From Dyella amyloliquefaciens (lineage in GTDB: Bacteria > Pseudomonadota > Gammaproteobacteria > Xanthomonadales > Rhodanobacteraceae): a DNA stretch of 64,000 bases. The position numbers and the translations under genes are program-made. The notes below the pieces were generated by a model. The model saw only the letters and a program-made list of their open reading frames with translations, was not told where the DNA came from and did not search any database. Shown here piece by piece: positions 19,328 to 27,781 of the stretch (its first letter is position 1; each line of letters starts with the position of its first letter). The stretch covers positions 558,001-622,000 of the forward strand of contig NZ_SAYT01000005.1 in NCBI RefSeq assembly GCF_004296575.1. The letters are read 5' to 3'.

Positions 19328-20160
19328 GCGCCCCTCCGTGGAAAACCGAGCGAGGTCGCGTAGTCGCCCGCGGGATACTGGAACGGTACCGGGCCGTCGG
19401 CCTCGCCGCCGAAGAACTGCCGCGTCCACGGCGAGCCGTCATCGGCGATGGTCTTGGGATCGCCCTGCGCCACGACCTTGCCGTTGGCGATGAGGTAGAT
19501 GTGGTCGGCCACCTGCTTGATCGCTTCCAGCTCGTGCGCCACCAATACGCTGGTGATGCCCAGCGTCTCGTTGAGCGTGCGGATCAGCTTGAGCACCTGG
19601 TTGAGCGCGATGGGATCGAGACCCACGAAGGGTTCGTCGTACAGGATCAGCATCGGGTCGAACACGATGGCGCGGGCCAGCGCCACGCGGCGTGCCATGC
19701 CGCCCGACAGCTCCGTCGGCATCAGCGCAGCGGCGCCGCGCAGGCCCACGGCCTGCAGCTTGGTCAGCACGATGTTGCGGATCAGCACTTCCGGCAGCTC
19801 GGTGTGCTGGCGTAGCGGGAACGCCACGTTCTCGAACACGTCGAAATCGGTGAGCAGCGCGGAATTCTGGAACAGGTAGCCAATGCGCTCGCGCAGCTCG
19901 AACAGCTTCTCGCGCGACAGCTTCGACACGCTGTGGCCGTCCACCCACACCTCGCCGGCATCACCGCGCATCTGGCCGGTGATGTGCTTGAGCAGGGTGG
20001 TCTTGCCGGTACCGCTGGGACCCATGATCGCGGTGATCTTGCCGCGCGGGATATCCATGTCCAGCGAGTCGAATACCTTCTTGCCATTGAGCACCGTGGT
20101 CAGGCCACGGACGCGCACGAGAGCGCTGTCGTCGGGCTTGGCACTAACGGGTTCGGTCAT
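19324..20160 (-). CDS. mlaF: ABC-type lipid transporter ATPase MlaF
   Basis: ATPase that powers the MlaE permease. ATG 20160 is taken as the start; the open frame reaches an in-frame TTG at 20190 with no clear ribosome site. The 278-residue product has Walker A GPSGTGKTT, the Q-loop in YLFQNSALL, the ABC signature LSGGMARRVALARA, Walker B LILYDEPFVGLDP, and the switch His in VLVAHE. The extra C-terminal segment after about residue 240 is typical of MlaF. First gene of the mlaFEDCB operon, next to the repeat-filled gap. Confidence 0.95.
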   Translation of the reverse strand: MTEPVSAKPDDSALVRVRGLTTVLNGKKVFDSLDMDIPRGKITAIMGPSGTGKTTLLKHITGQMRGDAGEVWVDGHSVSKLSREKLFELRERIGYLFQNSALLTDFDVFENVAFPLRQHTELPEVLIRNIVLTKLQAVGLRGAAALMPTELSGGMARRVALARAIVFDPMLILYDEPFVGLDPIALNQVLKLIRTLNETLGITSVLVAHELEAIKQVADHIYLIANGKVVAQGDPKTIADDGSPWTRQFFGGEADGPVPFQYPAGDYATSLGFPRRGA

Positions 20161-20525
20161 GGGCGAGGTGGGGGCTTGGGAAAGCGGCAACGTTAGCCGA
20201 ATACGGGGGTGAAGGCCATGCGGCGATGGTTGGGCCGCTCAGGGTTGGCTAACAAAACAAAGGCTTGCGGGGTGGCATGAATTTGCTGCGCGGTGGAGTG
20301 GCCGGGTGCTGGCAGACCGCCGAGCCTCTCCTCGTGCGAGCTATTACTTCCTCTCCCCCTCACTGCCCCACACGTCCTTTCCAGTGCGGGCATTTACCTC
20401 CCTCTCCCTCCGGCGCGCCGAAGATAATCCCCCGCGGGAGAGAGGGTTGCGCAAACGCCCCTTAGCGCGCGCTCTTACCCCCTCTCCCCTCGGGAGAGGG
20501 CTGGGGTGAGGGTGCGGGGCTTGCG

Positions 20526-20760
20526 TTGCACTCCATGGCCCTCCGTCCCTGCGCAGGCCGGACGGAACGCGAAGCGCGCAGAACGCCCGTAGGGTGGTCC
20601 CGAAGGGGCGAGCGTAGCGAGTCATCCAGCTTCCGTGTGCACGGTTGTCGCGCTACCGCGAGCGTGCCGCCTACGCGGCGGGCGTTTCGACGTCCTGCCG
20701 GCCGCCGAGTCACTTTTCTTTTGCTGGCCCAAAAGAAAAGTAACCCAAAGAAAATGGCCT
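20526..20760 (-). repeat. Dispersed composite repeat, copy 1
   Basis: Copy in minus orientation. Its inner 97 bp (20664-20760) match 39046-39142 exactly in inverted orientation, about 18 kb away. It contains a 12-bp perfect stem (ACTTTTCTTTTG with CAAAAGAAAAGT, 6-nt loop). Its outer part is related to 21436-21520. Confidence 0.85.
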
Positions 20761-20822
20761 TAAGAGCTCTCGTAGCGATATGAGGGATACAAGCTTTGGT
20801 AACTGGTGCCAGCCGGATCGGT

Positions 20823-20962
20823 GACGTGCTACCTCAGACCCAGCGGCTACCCCGCAACGCGCCATCGCCCTGAGGGGGCGCAGCGCTGCCTGGCATACCA
20901 GCCTGAGGACTGAAGCAAGCCGAATGAGGGACGTGCTACCTCGGGCACAGCGGCTACACCGC
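20823..20962. repeat. Pair of 33-bp direct repeats in the centre of the repeat nest
   Basis: Positions 20823-20855 and 20930-20962 agree at 29 of 33 bases; both contain GACGTGCTACCTC and CAGCGGCTAC. A related CAGCGGCTACACC stretch occurs inverted near 38957-38975, in the third repeat cluster. Confidence 0.75.
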
Positions 20963-21309
20963 GGGGCGGCGAAGTACAGAGGACTTAAAGCGTGTGGGAT
21001 GTTGTTCTGCTGTTTTCCACAGCGAATGTGGATGCGCACCAGCAAAGCCTGTGGATAGGCACTCCAAGACATTGATGGCAAAGAACTCCACGACACCGTG
21101 CGCAGAATCTGCGCAAGCGATGTGCCGCTACGCGGCACAAGCCTTCCCGGGGCCCCTGGGAGGCGGTGAGGGGTGGACGAGCAGGCCCCGCAGGGGTGCC
21201 CGACAGGGATGTCGGGCACTTTTCGGCAGGGCAGGAGCCCTGGCGAAAAGCCCGGCCACCCCTCACGGACTGGGCGGGCCGCAGGCCCGGCCAGCGCCGA
21301 CGGGGGTGC

Positions 21310-21520
21310 CGTTTCTCTTGGTTACTTCTCTTTGGGCAAGCAAAGAGAAGTAACCCGGCGGCCGGCAGGCCGGCGGAAGCCCGCCGCAGGCGAGCCAGGT
21401 CGCCTTAGCGCGACAATCGAAGACCGAGGCTGCTGGATGACTCGCTACGCTCGCCCCTTCGGGGCCGCCCTGCGGGCCGTTCTCCGCGCTTCGCGCTCCG
21501 TCCGGCCTGCGCCGGGATGA
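21310..21520 (+). repeat. Dispersed composite repeat, copy 2 (diverged)
   Basis: Plus-orientation relative of copy 1. Its hairpin (arms 21320-21334 and 21341-21355) is a 15-bp perfect stem whose sequence differs from the other copies, with matching changes on both arms. The GATGACTCGCTACGCTCGCC module follows at 21435-21460. Confidence 0.8.
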
Positions 21521-21686
21521 CGAGCAAGGGAGGCTATGGCAAGACCCGCACCCTCTCCCCAGCCCTCTCCCGCAGGGAGAGGGGGTAAACGCTCGCATGA
21601 GGGACGACCTTCGGTTCACCGGCGGGCGAGGGAGTAAAAGCGCGTCCTAGGGGCCGCCGCCGACGTTTACCGGCGCCATCAGGCGC

Positions 21687-22328
21687 TCAGGCCAGCAACT
21701 CCGCGATCAGCGTCTCATGCCGCTGCCACTGCAGCGAAGAACGCTGGCGAACGGCATGCACGATCGCCTGCAAGTCACCCAATGCCACGTCGAAGTCGTC
21801 GTTGACGATGATGTAGTCGAACTCGTGCGCGTGGGCGATTTCCTCGCGCGAGTTGTGCAGGCGCCGCGCGATCACTTCCGGGCTGTCCGAACCGCGGCCG
21901 CGCAGGCGGCGTTCCAGTTCGGGGCGCGACGGCGGCAGGATGAACACGCTCACGCAGTCGGGCTTGGTCTTGCGGATCTGCCGGGCACCCTGCCAGTCGA
22001 TCTCCAGCAGCACGTCACGCCCCTGCTCCAGCAGCGTGTTCACCGTGGTGCGCGAGGTGCCGTACAGGTTGCCATGCACTTCGGCATGTTCGAGGAAGAT
22101 GCCCTCGGCGATCTCGCGCTCGAACTCTTCGCGCTCGACGAAGAAGTAATGCCGGCCGTACTGCTCGCCCGGACGCGGCGGGCGCGTGGTGTGCGAGATC
22201 GAAAGCGAGATGGCCGGCTCGCGCTCCAGCAGCGCATTGACCAGGGTGGACTTGCCCGCGCCCGAGGGCGCAGCCACCACGAACAAGGTGCACTCGGCGC
22301 TCGGGGAGTCGGGCGTGGCGGTATTCAT
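21687..22328 (-). CDS. gmk: Guanylate kinase
   Basis: Phosphorylates GMP or dGMP to the diphosphate. The 213-residue product has the Walker A loop APSGAGKSTLV at about residues 19-29 and the GMP-binding block ISHTTRPPRPGEQYGRHYFFV. It also has DVLLEIDWQGARQIRK and the lid/arginine region EVIARRLHNSREE. The short Ser/Thr-rich extension before the P-loop is common. The ATG overlaps the yicC stop by 4 nt. Confidence 0.96.
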   Translation of the reverse strand: MNTATPDSPSAECTLFVVAAPSGAGKSTLVNALLEREPAISLSISHTTRPPRPGEQYGRHYFFVEREEFEREIAEGIFLEHAEVHGNLYGTSRTTVNTLLEQGRDVLLEIDWQGARQIRKTKPDCVSVFILPPSRPELERRLRGRGSDSPEVIARRLHNSREEIAHAHEFDYIIVNDDFDVALGDLQAIVHAVRQRSSLQWQRHETLIAELLA

Positions 22329-23185
22329 TCGATGTTCTGCACCTGTTCGCGCATCTGCTCGATCAGCACCTTCAGCTCCACGGCCGCATTGGTGCTGCGC
22401 ACGTCCACGGCCTTGGAGCCCAGCGTGTTCGCTTCGCGGTTGAATTCCTGCATCAGGAAATCCAGGCGACGGCCGACGGCTTCCTTGGTACCCAGCACGC
22501 GGCGGGTCTCGGCGATGTGGGCCGTGAGCCGGTCGAGTTCCTCATCGACGTCGCTGCGGGTGATCTGCAGCACCAGCTCCTGCTCCAGGCGACCCGGGTC
22601 GGCGGGCTGCTTGATGTCGGCCAGGCGCGATTCCAGGCGGGTACGCAGGCCTTCACGGATCTGCGGCATGAAACTGCGCACGTCGGCCACGATGCGCTCG
22701 ATCGCGTCGAGGCGATCCTTCAGCAACTCGGCCAGCTTGGCGCCTTCGCGCTCGCGGGTAGCGGTCAGCGCGTCGAGCGCACGTTCCAGCACATCCAGCA
22801 GGGCAGTCTGCAGTTCGTCCTGGTCCACCTCGGCCTGCTGCAGCACACCGGGGAAGCGCAGAAGTTCGGTGAACTCGATGTTCATGCGCGGGAAACGGGC
22901 TTCCAGGTCCAGCGCGAGCTCCGACAGGCGCGCCAGCGTGCCGGCGTTGACCTGCAGCGATTCGCTGCGCGCCTCGCCACGCAGGCGTACGGTGAGGTCC
23001 ACCTTGCCGCGCGAAAGGCGGGCCGCGATGCGTTCGCGCAGGGCCGACTCGAACACGCGCAGCTCGTCCGGCAGGCGCGGGCTGAGCTCCAGATAGCGGT
23101 GGTTGACCGTGCGCAGCTCGCAGCTGAGCGTGCCGGCGGGGCCGGTCGCCTCGGCGGAGGCGTAAGCCGTCATGCTGCGGATCAT
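22325..23185 (-). CDS. yicC: YicC-family endoribonuclease
   Basis: YicC/YloC proteins are now recognised as a family of endoribonucleases; the function here is by family. ATG 23185 is chosen because it gives the diagnostic start MIRSMTAYASAE and has AAGG 7 nt upstream; the open frame continues further. The 286-residue product carries the N-terminal VNHRYLELSPRLPDELR block and the C-terminal DUF1732 block GRRLDFLMQEFNREANTLGSKA. It is divergent from rph, as in many gammaproteobacteria, and its stop overlaps gmk. Confidence 0.93.
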   Translation of the reverse strand: MIRSMTAYASAEATGPAGTLSCELRTVNHRYLELSPRLPDELRVFESALRERIAARLSRGKVDLTVRLRGEARSESLQVNAGTLARLSELALDLEARFPRMNIEFTELLRFPGVLQQAEVDQDELQTALLDVLERALDALTATREREGAKLAELLKDRLDAIERIVADVRSFMPQIREGLRTRLESRLADIKQPADPGRLEQELVLQITRSDVDEELDRLTAHIAETRRVLGTKEAVGRRLDFLMQEFNREANTLGSKAVDVRSTNAAVELKVLIEQMREQVQNIE

Positions 23186-23267
23186 GGGGGGCCTTGAGGT
23201 GTCCGGAAAGGGCGAATGGTAAACTTTCCCGCCCTGGCTTGCCCAATCCTTAAGGCCGACGCGTCCC

Positions 23268-23999
23268 ATGAGCTCCCCCAGCCGCCCCAGTGGCCGCGCC
23301 AGCGATCAGCTGCGCACCGTCACCATCGAACGCCATTACACCCGCCACGCCGAAGGTTCGGTGCTGGTCTCCTTTGGCGATACCAAGGTGCTGTGCACCG
23401 CCAGCATCGAAGACCGCGTGCCGCCGTGGCTGCGCGGCAAGGGTGAAGGCTGGGTCACCGCCGAGTACGGCATGCTGCCGCGCGCCACCAACACCCGCAT
23501 GCAGCGTGAAGCCGCACGCGGCGGACAAGGTGGCCGCACCATGGAGATCCAGCGCCTCATTGGCCGCAGCCTGCGAGCCTGCGTGGACCGCCAGGCCCTG
23601 GGTGAGCGCGTCATCACGCTCGACTGCGACGTGATCCAGGCCGACGGCGGCACCCGCACGGCCGCGATCACCGGCGCCTACGTGGCGCTGGTCGATGCGG
23701 TGAGCCTGCTCATGAAGCGCGAGAACCTCCGCCGCAATCCGGTGATGGGCGCCGTGGCCGCCGTTTCGGTAGGCATCTACCAGGGCGTGCCCGTGCTCGA
23801 TCTCGATTACGCCGAGGATTCGAACTGCGACACCGACATGAACGTGGTGATGAACGACGGCGGCGGTTTCATCGAGGTGCAGGGCACGGCCGAAGGCCAT
23901 GCGTTCCGCCGCGACGAGATGGATGCCATGCTGGCCTTGGCCGAAAAGGGCATCGGCGAGCTGGTGGCGGCTCAGCGCGCGGCGCTGGAACTGGCCTGA
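23268..23999 (+). CDS. rph: Ribonuclease PH
   Basis: Phosphorolytic 3'-5' exoribonuclease that trims tRNA 3' ends. The 243-residue product shows the opening [11 protein letters not shown], the [16 protein letters not shown] block with the phosphate/RNA-binding Arg residues, and [26 protein letters not shown]. It also has [19 protein letters not shown] and the [18 protein letters not shown] metal region. Nothing in the visible sequence suggests a defect like the one in E. coli K-12. First gene of an rph-rdgB-hemW run. A possible promoter (TTGAGG 23194-23199 and TAAACT 23220-23225) has a long spacer. Confidence 0.97.
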   Translation: MSSPSRPSGRASDQLRTVTIERHYTRHAEGSVLVSFGDTKVLCTASIEDRVPPWLRGKGEGWVTAEYGMLPRATNTRMQREAARGGQGGRTMEIQRLIGRSLRACVDRQALGERVITLDCDVIQADGGTRTAAITGAYVALVDAVSLLMKRENLRRNPVMGAVAAVSVGIYQGVPVLDLDYAEDSNCDTDMNVVMNDGGGFIEVQGTAEGHAFRRDEMDAMLALAEKGIGELVAAQRAALELA

Positions 24000-24005
24000 C
24001 CGCGC

Positions 24006-24605
24006 ATGTCCTCCATCGTTCTCGCCAGCAGCAATCCCGGCAAGCTCGCCGAATTCAACGCCCTGCTTGCCGATAGCGGGCTCAACGTCGTGCCGCAGTC
24101 CGCTTACGCCGTGAGCGACGCCGACGAGACCGGTCTCACCTTCGTGGAGAACGCGCTGCTGAAGGCGCGCCACGCGGCGCGCATCAGCGGCCGGCCTGCG
24201 CTGGCTGACGACTCCGGCCTGTGCGTCGAATACCTGCGCGGCGCACCGGGCCTGTATTCGGCCCGCTACAGCGGTACGCACGGCGACAACGCGGCGAACA
24301 ATGCCAAGCTGCTGCAGGAAATGAAGGACGTACCCACTGAACAGCGTGGCGCGTTCTTCATCTGCGTGCTCGTACTGTTGCAGCACGCGGACGATCCGGC
24401 GCCGCTGATCGCCGAGGGCCGCTGGCATGGTCGCGTGCTGACCGAACAGCGCGGCGCCCACGGCTTCGGCTACGACCCGTTGTTCCTGCCCGACGGGGAG
24501 ACGGTGACTGCCGCCGAGATGCCACCGGGACTGAAGAACCGCATCAGCCATCGCGGGCGCGCACTGGCCGAACTTCGCCAGCGCCTCGCCGCACCACACG
24601 TCTGA
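24006..24605 (+). CDS. rdgB: XTP/dITP pyrophosphatase (HAM1 family)
   Basis: Hydrolyses non-canonical purine triphosphates (XTP, dITP, ITP) and so keeps them out of nucleic acids. The 199-residue product begins with ASSNPGKLAEF (substrate-binding SNxxK motif), then has TFVENALLKARHAA, the active-site ALADDSGLCVEYL with the conserved Asp pair, GAPGLYSARYSG, and the C-terminal GFGYDPLFLP and SHRGRAL. Starts 6 nt after rph and ends 4 nt before hemW. Confidence 0.96.
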   Translation: MSSIVLASSNPGKLAEFNALLADSGLNVVPQSAYAVSDADETGLTFVENALLKARHAARISGRPALADDSGLCVEYLRGAPGLYSARYSGTHGDNAANNAKLLQEMKDVPTEQRGAFFICVLVLLQHADDPAPLIAEGRWHGRVLTEQRGAHGFGYDPLFLPDGETVTAAEMPPGLKNRISHRGRALAELRQRLAAPHV

Positions 24606-24609
24606 AGCC

Positions 24610-25776
24610 ATGTCGTTGATCGCACCACCGCTATCGCTATACGTCCACATGCCGTGGTGCGTGAAGAAGTGCCCTTATTGCGACTTCAATTCGCATGGCG
24701 TCAAAGGCGAGTTGCCGCCATATGCCGAATACGTCGACGTGCTGCTTGCCGACCTCGACGCGGATCTGCGTGATTTCGGCAGCGCCGCGTACGGCCGCCC
24801 GGTGCACAGCATCTTCTTCGGTGGCGGCACGCCCAGCCTGTTCACGCCGGATCTGATCGACCGTTTCCTCGACGGCGTGCGCGAACGCTTGCCGCTGGTC
24901 GAGGGCGCCGAGGTCACGCTGGAGACCAATCCGGGCACGGTCGAGCACGGTCGTTTCGACGGCTACCTCGCGGCGGGCGTGAACCGTTTGTCGTTCGGCA
25001 TCCAGAGTTTCGACGACGACAAGCTGCGTCGCCTGGGCCGTATCCACTCGGCCAGCGAGGCCGAGGCGGCGGTGAAGTCGGCGCAGGACGCAGGCTACGC
25101 CAACATCAACCTCGACCTGATGTATGCGCTGCCCCAGCAGGCCCTCGAGGGCGCGCAGGCCGACGTAACACGTGCCATCGCGCTGCAGCCGACGCATATC
25201 TCGCATTACCAGCTGACCCTGGAACCCAACACCGCCTTCGCCGCGAACCCGCCGCCCCTGCCCGACGATGATCACGCGTGGGCCATGCAGGAAGCCTGTG
25301 AGCAGCAGCTTGCCGCGGCTGGGTATGGGCAGTACGAGATTTCGGCCTATGCGCAGGCGGACCGGCGCTGCGTGCACAACCTCAACTACTGGCGCTTCGG
25401 GGACTATCTCGGCATCGGCGCCGGCGCCCACGGCAAGCTCACGCGCACCGACAACGGCACGGTCCATCGCCGCTGGAAGACACGCCACCCCAAGGCCTAT
25501 CTGGCCGCCGTCGGCGATGCCGGTCGTATCGGTGGTGACGGCCCGGTCGCGATCGACGAGCTGCCATTCGAATACATGCTCAACGCACTGCGACTGATCG
25601 ATGGCGTGCCACTCGTCGATTTTTCCGAGCGTACCGGCATGCCGATGGAGCGCATTGCTTCGGCACTCGCATCGGCACGTCAACGCGGCTGGCTGGTCGA
25701 GGACGCGGCACGCCTGCAAACCACCGCGCTGGGCCAGCGTTTTCTCAACGACGTGATTTCCAGCTTCCTCGACTAA
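24610..25776 (+). CDS. hemW: HemW heme chaperone (radical SAM, coproporphyrinogen oxidase-like)
   Basis: HemW is a radical-SAM protein of the HemN-like family that in E. coli and Lactococcus binds heme and helps insert it into respiratory enzymes. The 388-residue product has the cluster motif CVKKCPYCDF (CxxxCxxC) near residues 16-25, the SAM-binding GGGTPSLF, and ETNPGT. It lacks the longer N-terminal arm of true HemN, which favours HemW. The linkage to rdgB and rph supports this. The following gene converges from the other strand. Confidence 0.93.
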   Translation: MSLIAPPLSLYVHMPWCVKKCPYCDFNSHGVKGELPPYAEYVDVLLADLDADLRDFGSAAYGRPVHSIFFGGGTPSLFTPDLIDRFLDGVRERLPLVEGAEVTLETNPGTVEHGRFDGYLAAGVNRLSFGIQSFDDDKLRRLGRIHSASEAEAAVKSAQDAGYANINLDLMYALPQQALEGAQADVTRAIALQPTHISHYQLTLEPNTAFAANPPPLPDDDHAWAMQEACEQQLAAAGYGQYEISAYAQADRRCVHNLNYWRFGDYLGIGAGAHGKLTRTDNGTVHRRWKTRHPKAYLAAVGDAGRIGGDGPVAIDELPFEYMLNALRLIDGVPLVDFSERTGMPMERIASALASARQRGWLVEDAARLQTTALGQRFLNDVISSFLD

Positions 25777-25789
25777 GCAGCTGCCCGGC

Positions 25790-26437
25790 TCAGCCCAGTC
25801 CGAGCGTCGGTGATTGCACCAGCGCCTCGAGGAACGCAAGCACCACGGCGGAAGTTTCACCCCTCAGCGGCAGCGCGATCGGATGGGCGACCACTGAGCC
25901 GTCCGGTCGGTGCACGTGCGCTACGTTGTCGACGCCCGGATGCGCAACCGGCGCGGTATCGAGCCGCCAGCCCTCCCCCGCCCAGTGCCATTCGAACGAC
26001 CACGCCTGCGGCGTCAGCGCGCGTACCAGCACCTGGATACCCGATTCGCCGCTGAAGGAAATCCCGTCAGGGTGCAAACGCATGCCGCCGGCGAATTCGG
26101 ACGGCAGCGACGACCGGATCCGGTACGCCAGGGCGGCCAGGCCGGAGCGCGGGGGTGGCAGGCGCTTGCCACCGTTGGCGATCAGGCAGCGCCACTGCAG
26201 GGTTTCCTGCAGGGCGCGCTCGCGGTCACCGATGAGCCGCACCGCCAGCCAGGCGTCGTAACCCGGGTGTTCGGGCAAGGCGCCATCGCGTACCGCGGCA
26301 AGCATCGCATCGGCGTCTGCGCAGCCCGTATCCTCGAGCAGGCGCTTGCGCCGCTCACGGAGGTCGTACATCCGCCGCGAAACGTCGGAAATCGCCGAAG
26401 CGGTCCGCGGGTCCACGTTCTCAAAAAAGGCTCTCAT
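25790..26437 (-). CDS. Unknown protein encoded last in the nosRDFYL transcript
   Basis: I do not recognise this family. ATG 26437 follows a GGGAGAG site; the open frame extends 14 codons upstream into nosL. The 215-residue product has no signal peptide or membrane segment. It is helical and charged to about residue 60 (contains DLRERRKRLLED), then mixed alpha/beta with several Trp residues in WSFEWHWAGEGW. Two His/Asp-rich stretches, APVAHPGVDNVAHVHRPDG and VVAHPIALP, lie near 165-195 and could hold a metal, but this is only a composition remark. It starts 10 nt after nosL, so it is almost certainly co-transcribed with the nos genes. Confidence 0.8.
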   Translation of the reverse strand: MRAFFENVDPRTASAISDVSRRMYDLRERRKRLLEDTGCADADAMLAAVRDGALPEHPGYDAWLAVRLIGDRERALQETLQWRCLIANGGKRLPPPRSGLAALAYRIRSSLPSEFAGGMRLHPDGISFSGESGIQVLVRALTPQAWSFEWHWAGEGWRLDTAPVAHPGVDNVAHVHRPDGSVVAHPIALPLRGETSAVVLAFLEALVQSPTLGLG

Positions 26438-26447
26438 ACGCTCTCCC

Positions 26448-26954
26448 TCACATGCCCATGTCGCCGCCGGCGCCGCCATCCAGGCGCACCATGTCCGGCG
26501 TGATCTGTGCGTAGCTCAAAACTTCTCCGCCGAACTGGCGTGCGAACGCCTCCGCGTCCGCGCGCTCGGCAAAGCTGGCCAGGGTGGGTCCCATGCTTCC
26601 GCTGCGATGCGAACCACGCACGTAGTAAGCCTTGGTCGCATCGGTCCAGTGCCCGTGCGGGTGGTCCCAGTCGGCGTGCGCCATGTCCTGGGTATAGGCG
26701 CCCTTCAAGGCACGCACCTGCTCGGGATGCAGCAGCATCGACAGCAGCTCCAGCGTGTCGCAGAAGTACGCCGTCCTGCCGTCCGCGTAGCTGATCTGCC
26801 CCTTGGGGCCGGGGTAGTCGGCCAGGGTCATGCCGTCAAGCTCGCAGTACGCGTCGGCACGCGGCTCGACCGGCCCCTGCGTGTCGGCCTGCTGAGCGCA
26901 CGCCGCAAGCAGCACCACGAGAAGCCCGGGTATCCAACGTCGCATCGAACTCAT
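26448..26954 (-). CDS. nosL: Copper chaperone lipoprotein NosL
   Basis: NosL is a lipoprotein that binds Cu(I) and supplies copper for NosZ maturation. ATG 26954 overlaps the nosY stop (ATGA) and has GGAGG just upstream. The 168-residue product has lipobox LLAAC near residue 20. The NosL core follows: CELDGMTLADYPGPKGQI with the Cys/Met pair, YFCDTLELLSML, and later HADWDHPHGHWTDATKAYYV with several His, and GSMGPTLASFAERADAEAFA. It ends in a Gly/Met-rich tail. Confidence 0.92.
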   Translation of the reverse strand: MSSMRRWIPGLLVVLLAACAQQADTQGPVEPRADAYCELDGMTLADYPGPKGQISYADGRTAYFCDTLELLSMLLHPEQVRALKGAYTQDMAHADWDHPHGHWTDATKAYYVRGSHRSGSMGPTLASFAERADAEAFARQFGGEVLSYAQITPDMVRLDGGAGGDMGM

Positions 26955-27781
26955 CGAAACCTCCAAAGTGCCACGCCGAGCGGCGCGGCGATCCAGGCAA
27001 GCAAGACGCTGTACAGAGTGGCGGGCGCATTCCAGCCCTGGGCCATCAAGGTGCCCAGACCAAACGAGCTGCGCAGCGCGTCAGCGCCGAACACGTTGAT
27101 CACGCGGAACACATCCGCGGGATTGAGCAGCAAGGCATAGGGCGCCCAGGTCGAGGCGTGGCTCCCGGCCGACGCCACCAGCACGCCCAGCAAGGACAGG
27201 TCGAACACCAGGACGAAGCCAAACCACAGCGCGATGGCGGCACCGGTGGCCCGCGTGCGGTCCCGCGCCACCGTCGACACCAGCACGGCCAGGCTGAGGA
27301 AGGCCAGGCCCAGCATCAGCGCGCTGCCGACGAAGCGCAGGTAGATCACCAACGCGGCGCCATCCATCGAGGGCGCCAGTGGCACCAGTGCGGCACCGAA
27401 ACCCACCAGCGTCGCCATCGACAAGGCAGCCGCCAGGCCCAGGTATTTGCCGATCAGCAGCTCGGCGCGCGTGATCGGCTGCGACAGCAGCAGGTCCAGC
27501 ACGCCGCGCTCCCGCTCGCCGACCACCGCGTCGAAACCAAGCAGCAAGGCAATCAGCGGCACCAGGTAAATGGCCAGGCTGGTCAGGCTCGCCACCGTGG
27601 CAGCCGCGCTGCGCAGGCCCACCACGCCCGACTGGGCTCCGCCGAAATACGCGATCAACAGCGCGAAGGCCCCAAACACCACGGCTACTGCCAGCACCCA
27701 GCGGTTGCGCAGGCGGTCACGCCATTCCTTGGCAGCGATTGCGGCAACCAGGCGCCATTGCCAGCACGATGCCCGCTTCAT
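26951..27781 (-). CDS. nosY: NosY, ABC permease for NosZ copper-site maturation
   Basis: Membrane component of the NosDFY ABC transporter, which is required to assemble the CuZ site of nitrous-oxide reductase. The 276-residue product has six hydrophobic segments (about 27-50, 66-84, 112-140, 146-170, 175-200, 245-272). It contains the family motif GERERGVLDLLLSQPITRAELLIGKYLGL, typical of ABC-2 type permeases of this group. The ATG overlaps the nosF stop by 4 nt. Confidence 0.94.
   Translation of the reverse strand: MKRASCWQWRLVAAIAAKEWRDRLRNRWVLAVAVVFGAFALLIAYFGGAQSGVVGLRSAAATVASLTSLAIYLVPLIALLLGFDAVVGERERGVLDLLLSQPITRAELLIGKYLGLAAALSMATLVGFGAALVPLAPSMDGAALVIYLRFVGSALMLGLAFLSLAVLVSTVARDRTRATGAAIALWFGFVLVFDLSLLGVLVASAGSHASTWAPYALLLNPADVFRVINVFGADALRSSFGLGTLMAQGWNAPATLYSVLLAWIAAPLGVALWRFR

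Larger units (their letters stand above)
20478..21592. repeat. Symmetric nest of inverted repeats filling the mlaF-gmk gap
   Basis: No convincing gene is seen in 20161-21686. Instead the stretch is built symmetrically. From each end inward come: a small palindrome (CCTCTCCC/GGGAGAGG at 20481-20499 and 21564-21582) with a G/C-rich flank; a roughly 80-bp module containing GATGACTCGCTACGCTCGCC (inverted in the left half); and a hairpin with an A/G-T/C stem (20712-20741 and 21320-21355). Between the two hairpins lies about 580 bp that includes a 33-bp direct repeat. The halves are inverted relative to each other and clearly related but not identical. It could be two back-to-back insertions of one extragenic element or a decayed composite element. 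Confidence 0.75.

Noticed and set aside
20478-21592. CRISPR array
   Set aside because: The repeats are of mixed types, inverted and irregularly spaced, and no cas genes are near.
20191-21686. Several open frames of 60-170 codons in the repeat nest
   Set aside because: They coincide with the repeats on both strands, lack ribosome sites and have Arg/Pro/Ser-rich shadow composition.
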